Below are positions 41,768 through 46,180 of a DNA stretch of 46,180 bases, one piece after another. The position numbers and the translations under genes were made by a program. The notes under the pieces are model-generated. The model did no database searches. It saw nothing but the letters and a program-made list of their open reading frames with translations, and was not told the DNA's origin. Within the stretch, counting starts at the first letter, position 1; the number at the start of each line of letters is the position of its first letter. The stretch comes from Fuerstiella sp. (lineage in GTDB: Bacteria > Planctomycetota > Planctomycetia > Planctomycetales > Planctomycetaceae): positions 1 through 46,180 of the forward strand of contig JABABI010000057.1 of assembly GCA_014238335.1 (NCBI GenBank), given 5' to 3'.

Positions 41768-43422
41768 TCGTCTTTCCCGTGTGTTGTGCTGCCGGTCTTC
41801 CTGTGCGTCCACGTGAAGGCATCGGGGTCAAAGCGGAATGCTCCCTTGGTGAGAGCCGGTTCCGCCCATTGCTTCGTAATCCAGCGTGTAAGCTCACTCT
41901 TGATAGCCGCCAGATCCTCACGTGCCGCTATGTTATTCCATTCGTGCGGATCCGTCCTGTGGTCGTAGAGTTCCTCACCGCCATCGCGATAGCGAATATA
42001 GCGGTAACGTTCACTGCGAACCGCGACGTTACCTTGTTTGTATTCGATGACTGCGGGGCGGTTCCATTCTGCCTTCGGATCCTGCAGCAACGGGACCAGA
42101 CTGACACCGTCAAGTTGAGTCCTCCCGCGTGACGGATTTGCAACCGCCCTGATTCCGTCCAGTGTGGCCGGTTGGAAACCTGCCGTGCATAGCTCAGTTA
42201 AGGTCGGATACAGATCCAGTAAACTGACCGGTCGATCGCATACACCTGGCCGGTAACGGAGCGAGCGGATAATCAATGGGACTCGTGTCGCTTCTTCCCA
42301 CAGTGTGGATTTGTGCCAGTGCTTCTTCTCGCCGAGATGCCAGCCGTGATCAGACCAAAATACGATCACCGTGTTTGTTGCGTGAGGACTGTGATCGAGA
42401 GCATTCAGCACCCGACCAAGTTGCTGGTCGGCATAGCTGATACTGGCAAGGTACGCGCGGACCGCCTGCTTCCACGCATTTGTCTTCCTGATCGCCTGAA
42501 GATCACTGCGACGAACTTTCGCAAAAGCCAGACCACCGTCCGGAACGTCCTCCAGATCGTCGTCCGGGACTTCCGGCAATACGACTTCACCGAACGGGTA
42601 CAGGTCGAAAAATTTCTGTGGCACGTACCACGGCAGGTGCGGACGGAACAAACCACAGGCCAGGAAAAACGGGGCCGAATCCGACTGATCGCCATGGTTC
42701 TTCAGGAACGCGACGGCATAGTCGGCACTCAGCGCATCGTCGTATTGCTCGTCCGGAATCTCCAGCGATCCCCAGTCATTTTCGTGACCGAGTCCCTGCA
42801 CGCCACTGAACGGAAATCCATTGGGATTCGGACCGGACTTCGACCATGGGTAATTCAGCCGGACGCCTCGAAACCACGGATCGTTACGGAAGGTCAGTCG
42901 AAAGAAATCATCCCACTGATTCGGTGGATTGTTTCCTGCCGTGTGATGAAATATTTTTCCTGCACCGACAACACGATAACCATGGTTGCGAAAATGTTGT
43001 GGAAGTGTGACGACGTCGGGAAGGTTTGGCAGCCACCAGTGACCGTTGTCGTACAGCCCGGTCGTCGAAGGCCGCAGCCCCGTCATGATGGCGGCACGGG
43101 ATGGAGCACACTTTGGCGACGGACAGTGTGCGTTCGTAAACAGCATTCCTCGGCCAGCCAGCCGGTCGATGTGGGGTGTGTGAACGGTGCCCGCATATCC
43201 GCCCAGACAATTCACCCAGTCCTTCATGTCGTCCACAGCCAGGAACAGAACGTTTGAATTTGGGTGAACGGCATCAGCCGCGAATGAACAGGGCGCAAAC
43301 GGCAGACACAGCGCCGACGCAGCGGCGCACAGGGTGCCCCCACGTCGGGCTGACAGACACAGATTGAAGACGCATGCGGCAATTTTCCGCAACAGTGCTG
43401 CAATAACAGTATCGGCGTTCAT
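41764..43422 (-). CDS. Secreted sulfatase (iduronate-2-sulfatase-like)
   Basis: 552 residues. A long N-terminal region leads to a signal peptide (LCAAASALCLPFAPCSFAAD); the true start may be further inside, but ATG 43422 overlaps the preceding gene's stop. NVLFLAVDDMKDWVNCLGGY, then KCAPSRAAIMTGLRPSTTGL with formylglycine Cys (about 105) in CAPSR. HFRNHGYRVVGAGKIFHH, FRPHLPWYVPQKFFDLYP and FWSDHGWHLGEKKHWHKST are typical of the iduronate-2-sulfatase group, which removes 2-O-sulfate from uronic acids in glycosaminoglycan-like chains. Confidence 0.92.
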   Translation of the reverse strand: MNADTVIAALLRKIAACVFNLCLSARRGGTLCAAASALCLPFAPCSFAADAVHPNSNVLFLAVDDMKDWVNCLGGYAGTVHTPHIDRLAGRGMLFTNAHCPSPKCAPSRAAIMTGLRPSTTGLYDNGHWWLPNLPDVVTLPQHFRNHGYRVVGAGKIFHHTAGNNPPNQWDDFFRLTFRNDPWFRGVRLNYPWSKSGPNPNGFPFSGVQGLGHENDWGSLEIPDEQYDDALSADYAVAFLKNHGDQSDSAPFFLACGLFRPHLPWYVPQKFFDLYPFGEVVLPEVPDDDLEDVPDGGLAFAKVRRSDLQAIRKTNAWKQAVRAYLASISYADQQLGRVLNALDHSPHATNTVIVFWSDHGWHLGEKKHWHKSTLWEEATRVPLIIRSLRYRPGVCDRPVSLLDLYPTLTELCTAGFQPATLDGIRAVANPSRGRTQLDGVSLVPLLQDPKAEWNRPAVIEYKQGNVAVRSERYRYIRYRDGGEELYDHRTDPHEWNNIAAREDLAAIKSELTRWITKQWAEPALTKGAFRFDPDAFTWTHRKTGSTTHGKDE

Positions 43423-44924
43423 TCGTCTTGCTCCGTTTCGCCAGGCAGCACAGACCGCCAGCCGTCGGAGAGAATTTGCGACAGATCCTGTACGGTCCGT
43501 TGTTGCTCTGCCTGACCTGCAACATTTCGCATTTCGTCAGAATCGCGCTCGTGCTCGTACAGTTCCACGGCCACAACGTCGTTCGACTTCCACTCACGCC
43601 ACTCAACATAGCGGTGACTATTTGTTCGCACCGCATATCCCATGATGTCACCATGACTACGGTGACGATTGCCTTCGAGGGCTCGCGGGTATTGACTGAA
43701 AACGGCGAGTTTCCATACCCGCTGCGGTTCCGCCAGCAGAGGCTTCAGACTGATGCCTTCCACACCTGCCGGTGCACTCAAACCGCACACATCGGCCAGC
43801 GTTGGATAAACATCCACAAGCTCAACCAGCCCGTCCGTCTTTGCTCCGGAATGTGCCTGTCCGGGAACGGAAATGATCAGCGGAACACGGGTGGACAGTT
43901 CATAATTATTCGCCTTCGTCCACAATCCCTGCTCACCCAGATGAAAACCATGATCGCCCCACAGGACGATCACAGTATGGTCCTCAAGTTTCAGCCGGGA
44001 CAATTCATCCAGCAGACGACCGACCATCGCATCGGCGAAGCTGACGCAGGCGTAGTAGCCATGCCGCAGCTCGCGTACCTTGGCCATCGAAAGCGGTCCG
44101 TCGTCGGGAATATCTGTGTAGCCTTCGAGCTCCTTCCAGCTGCGGACCGCTAATTCCGGCGCCGCATGCGGATGTTTGTCAGCTGTCGGCAGAGGAATTT
44201 TCGCCCGGTCGTAAAGATCCCAGTATTTTTGTGGAGCACAGAACGGCAAATGTGGTTTGCGAAACCCAACCGCCAGAAAAAACGGCTGCTTACCTTTCCG
44301 TAACTCCGCAAGTGCTGTTACGGCAGCATCGCAGACAATTCCATCGATGTAGGTATTGTCCGGAACGTCTGCAGCTTCGGCAGCTGACCGTTTGAGGCCC
44401 CTGCCCCGCAGATTCTCCGGCAACGCGTATCGAATCTTCGGATCACGAACGAAATCAAACTGCGGCTCAACGGACCACGACGGCGGATCTTTCGACGGCT
44501 TGCCGCTGCCGTGAAATATTTTCCCTAAACTCTGTGTGTGGTAACCGTGATTCCTGAAGTGCTGCGGCAGTGTCACACTGTCAGGGACGGCCATACGAAA
44601 GTGCGTCGCCAGGTCCCAAACCCGAATCGTATCGGGACGCCGCCCCGTCAGCAGCGAAAGCCGCGACGGACTGCAGACCGCCTCCTGACAGTAAGCTCGC
44701 TTAAAGAGCATGCCACGACCTGCCAGACGGTCGATATTTGGCGTAATCGCGACTCTGTCGTCATAGCAACCGAGCGCCGGTCGCAGATCATCAATCGCGA
44801 TGAACAGCACGTTGGGGCGATGAGATGATATTTGCGCACCGACGTTCTGCCAGGGAATCACGATTATGAAAACCAACGTGATGTGAACGTAATTCATTGA
44901 AATACTCGGGCACGTACCGTTCAT
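43419..44924 (-). CDS. Secreted sulfatase (iduronate-2-sulfatase-like)
   Basis: 501 residues. Start MNGTCPSISMNYVHITLVFIIV; ATG at residue 10 would give a tighter signal peptide. NVLFIAIDDLRPALGCY, then AVCSPSRLSLLTGRRPDTIR with formylglycine Cys (about 84). HFRNHGYHTQSLGKIFHG, FRKPHLPFCAPQKYWDLYD and LWGDHGFHLGEQGLWTKANN place it near its neighbour (41764-43422), from which it may derive by duplication. The stop overlaps the next start by 4 bases. It lies 44 bases after the BNR protein gene. Confidence 0.92.
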   Translation of the reverse strand: MNGTCPSISMNYVHITLVFIIVIPWQNVGAQISSHRPNVLFIAIDDLRPALGCYDDRVAITPNIDRLAGRGMLFKRAYCQEAVCSPSRLSLLTGRRPDTIRVWDLATHFRMAVPDSVTLPQHFRNHGYHTQSLGKIFHGSGKPSKDPPSWSVEPQFDFVRDPKIRYALPENLRGRGLKRSAAEAADVPDNTYIDGIVCDAAVTALAELRKGKQPFFLAVGFRKPHLPFCAPQKYWDLYDRAKIPLPTADKHPHAAPELAVRSWKELEGYTDIPDDGPLSMAKVRELRHGYYACVSFADAMVGRLLDELSRLKLEDHTVIVLWGDHGFHLGEQGLWTKANNYELSTRVPLIISVPGQAHSGAKTDGLVELVDVYPTLADVCGLSAPAGVEGISLKPLLAEPQRVWKLAVFSQYPRALEGNRHRSHGDIMGYAVRTNSHRYVEWREWKSNDVVAVELYEHERDSDEMRNVAGQAEQQRTVQDLSQILSDGWRSVLPGETEQDE

Positions 44925-44968
44925 GACTCCGACATCACTTCACGGGTTACCGACGCAGGAAACGAGAA

Positions 44969-46129
44969 TCAACGACGCAGCTGCGCAGGGATGGCGCCGT
45001 CGCCCGTGGATTCACCTGCAACCAGCCATGAAAGATTAAACCGAGCCACCTGTGAACCGCCGTCGGGACCGCCTTCGAAATGCAGATAGATCCAGCCCTC
45101 ACTGGGAGTACCGGGCCGCCCGGCCGTCAGCGACGAGTACGCACTGGCGCCTTCATAAACCAGGCGTTTGACCGGCCATGTCTTTCCGCCATCCAGGCTG
45201 GCCCACACAGTTCCACGTTCGCGTTTGGAATTGGGTGTATCAATGTTGCTGAAGATCAGAATGTCGCGTCCCTCAACGGGCAATCGCACCAGTCCACCCA
45301 TGCAACCGTAAGACCGATGTTGATGCCCGTCGGGAAGAACCTCGACGATCCGCCAGTCCTTCCATGTCTGACCACCATCGTTGCTGACCGCACTGCGGCG
45401 ACGCGTATTCTTTGGTCGTTCCTGCCAGTGCACGCGGGAATTGTAGTAGACACGGCCATCCGAAAATTCAGCGACAGTCGCTTCGCCGGTTCCGTTTTCA
45501 GGAAACGGATCGCTGGTCCGCCAGGTTCTGCCGCCATCATCACTATAGACCGCGTTGGTGTAATGATTCGGCCATTCCGATCGATCATTTTTCTTGCCGT
45601 AGTAACGAGAGGGCCGCAGCAGGCGACCTTTGTGCGGGCCGTGTCGCAAAGTGATGCCGTGTTCGTTCATGTGCATCGACGGCATGTTGCCGTTACTGTC
45701 GGCGTGAATTGTCACCTTCTCAGGCTGCCACGTCTTACCGTCATCATTACTGCGATAAAGGGTCAACGGTGCTGGCGGATGGTGATCTTCGACGAATGCC
45801 AGAATGTCACCTGTGGTCTCATCGACCGTCGTGCCGCCACCCTGAAATCCCGGCTGCGCCAGTGTGATTTCCGGGCCCCATGTCGCGCCACCATCTTCGC
45901 TGCGACGCACGCGAACGGTGTTGTTTCCCCACGTCGCAAGTACGGTTCCGTGCAGCGTGACAACGATGTTCGGAAAGCGTTCGTTCTTAAAGACCTGCTG
46001 CATTTCCATACGCGGCTCACCGACGAAAGACTTCAGAGAGCCTTCGACCGGTGTGTCTGCTGCGGACGAATACGCTGTCCAACAGACAAGAGTGAGTAAC
46101 GCTGCATTGAAAAACAAACATCGCTTCAT
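44969..46129 (-). CDS. Secreted BNR/Asp-box protein, sialidase-like
   Basis: 386 residues with signal peptide (LFFNAALLTLVCWTAYSSAA). Five Asp-boxes are visible: SEDGGATW, SNDDGKTW, SDDGGRTW, SNDGGQTW and SLDGGKTW, the signature of six-bladed sialidase-type propellers. An Arg early in FPNIVVTLHGTVLATWG, later RLLRPSRYYG and SYGCMGGLVRLP could supply arginine-triad residues, but I cannot place all three with certainty. Either a true exo-alpha-sialidase or a related glycan lyase/hydrolase of the same fold. It is the first gene of the sulfatase operon. Confidence 0.85.
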   Translation of the reverse strand: MKRCLFFNAALLTLVCWTAYSSAADTPVEGSLKSFVGEPRMEMQQVFKNERFPNIVVTLHGTVLATWGNNTVRVRRSEDGGATWGPEITLAQPGFQGGGTTVDETTGDILAFVEDHHPPAPLTLYRSNDDGKTWQPEKVTIHADSNGNMPSMHMNEHGITLRHGPHKGRLLRPSRYYGKKNDRSEWPNHYTNAVYSDDGGRTWRTSDPFPENGTGEATVAEFSDGRVYYNSRVHWQERPKNTRRRSAVSNDGGQTWKDWRIVEVLPDGHQHRSYGCMGGLVRLPVEGRDILIFSNIDTPNSKRERGTVWASLDGGKTWPVKRLVYEGASAYSSLTAGRPGTPSEGWIYLHFEGGPDGGSQVARFNLSWLVAGESTGDGAIPAQLRR

Positions 46130-46180
46130 TGTATTTTCTCGCTGTAGACTTCAGGAACTGACGTTGCTGACCCGCGACGG

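Noticed and set aside
42313..43257. Plus-strand frame opposite a sulfatase
   Set aside because: Antisense to a canonical sulfatase with intact active-site motifs.
45080..46099. Plus-strand frame opposite the BNR protein
   Set aside because: The minus strand has five Asp-boxes and a signal peptide; the plus frame has no recognisable feature.

Overview
The window reads as chromosomal DNA of a planctomycete (Planctomycetota), probably marine or associated with sulfated polysaccharide. The case rests on several features together: five sulfatases, a DUF1549/DUF1553 (PSD1) cytochrome paired with a DUF1501 protein, an SGNH-DUF1080 fusion, a PEP-CTERM tail, a ResB-type cytochrome c biogenesis protein, an ECF sigma/anti-sigma pair, weak Shine-Dalgarno sites and GC-rich coding. 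Genus is not decidable from the sequence alone.

Layout. 1-3485 (minus): a terminator and the orphan 3' end of a PEP-CTERM gene abut a ResB-like gene that stops before its expected CcsA half; a small lipoprotein lies upstream of it. 3839-6052 (plus): a secreted double alpha/beta-hydrolase. 6218-7380 (minus): an ECF sigma factor coupled to a membrane protein with two CxxCH haem motifs. 7482-9415: a divergent pair, sarcosine-oxidase-like flavoenzyme and DJ-1/PfpI protein. 9567-15114 (plus): five-haem secreted cytochrome overlapping a sorbosone-dehydrogenase-like propeller gene, then SGNH+DUF1080. 15180-19626 (minus): leuA behind a complete transcription attenuator (leader peptide MSSLLLNLSLLLLPT plus mutually exclusive hairpins), then mazG and a zinc-ribbon membrane protein.

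20201-21305 (plus) is a tRNA array of about 1.1 kb. It holds credible Lys, Asn, Asp and Tyr genes, but also Leu-anticodon tRNAs without the long variable arm, a tRNA broken in its anticodon loop by about 102 nt, a Tyr tRNA with a collapsed D-arm, and decayed tRNA-like stretches. 21874-28332 (plus) is an exopolysaccharide export set: Wza-like protein, BY-kinase/Wzc with a (GY)n tail, and an O-antigen-ligase-like membrane protein.

28430-32749: a sulfatase, a glutamate dehydrogenase gene broken by a one-base frameshift, and an amidohydrolase. 33024-37356 (plus): the PSD1 cytochrome and DUF1501 pair. 37399-46129 (minus): BNR/sialidase-like protein, four sulfatases with 4-nt overlaps, and an MFS transporter. 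This last block looks like an operon for desulfating and trimming a sulfated, perhaps sialylated, glycan.

The most notable items are the leuA attenuator, the degenerate tRNA array and the haem-bearing putative anti-sigma factor.
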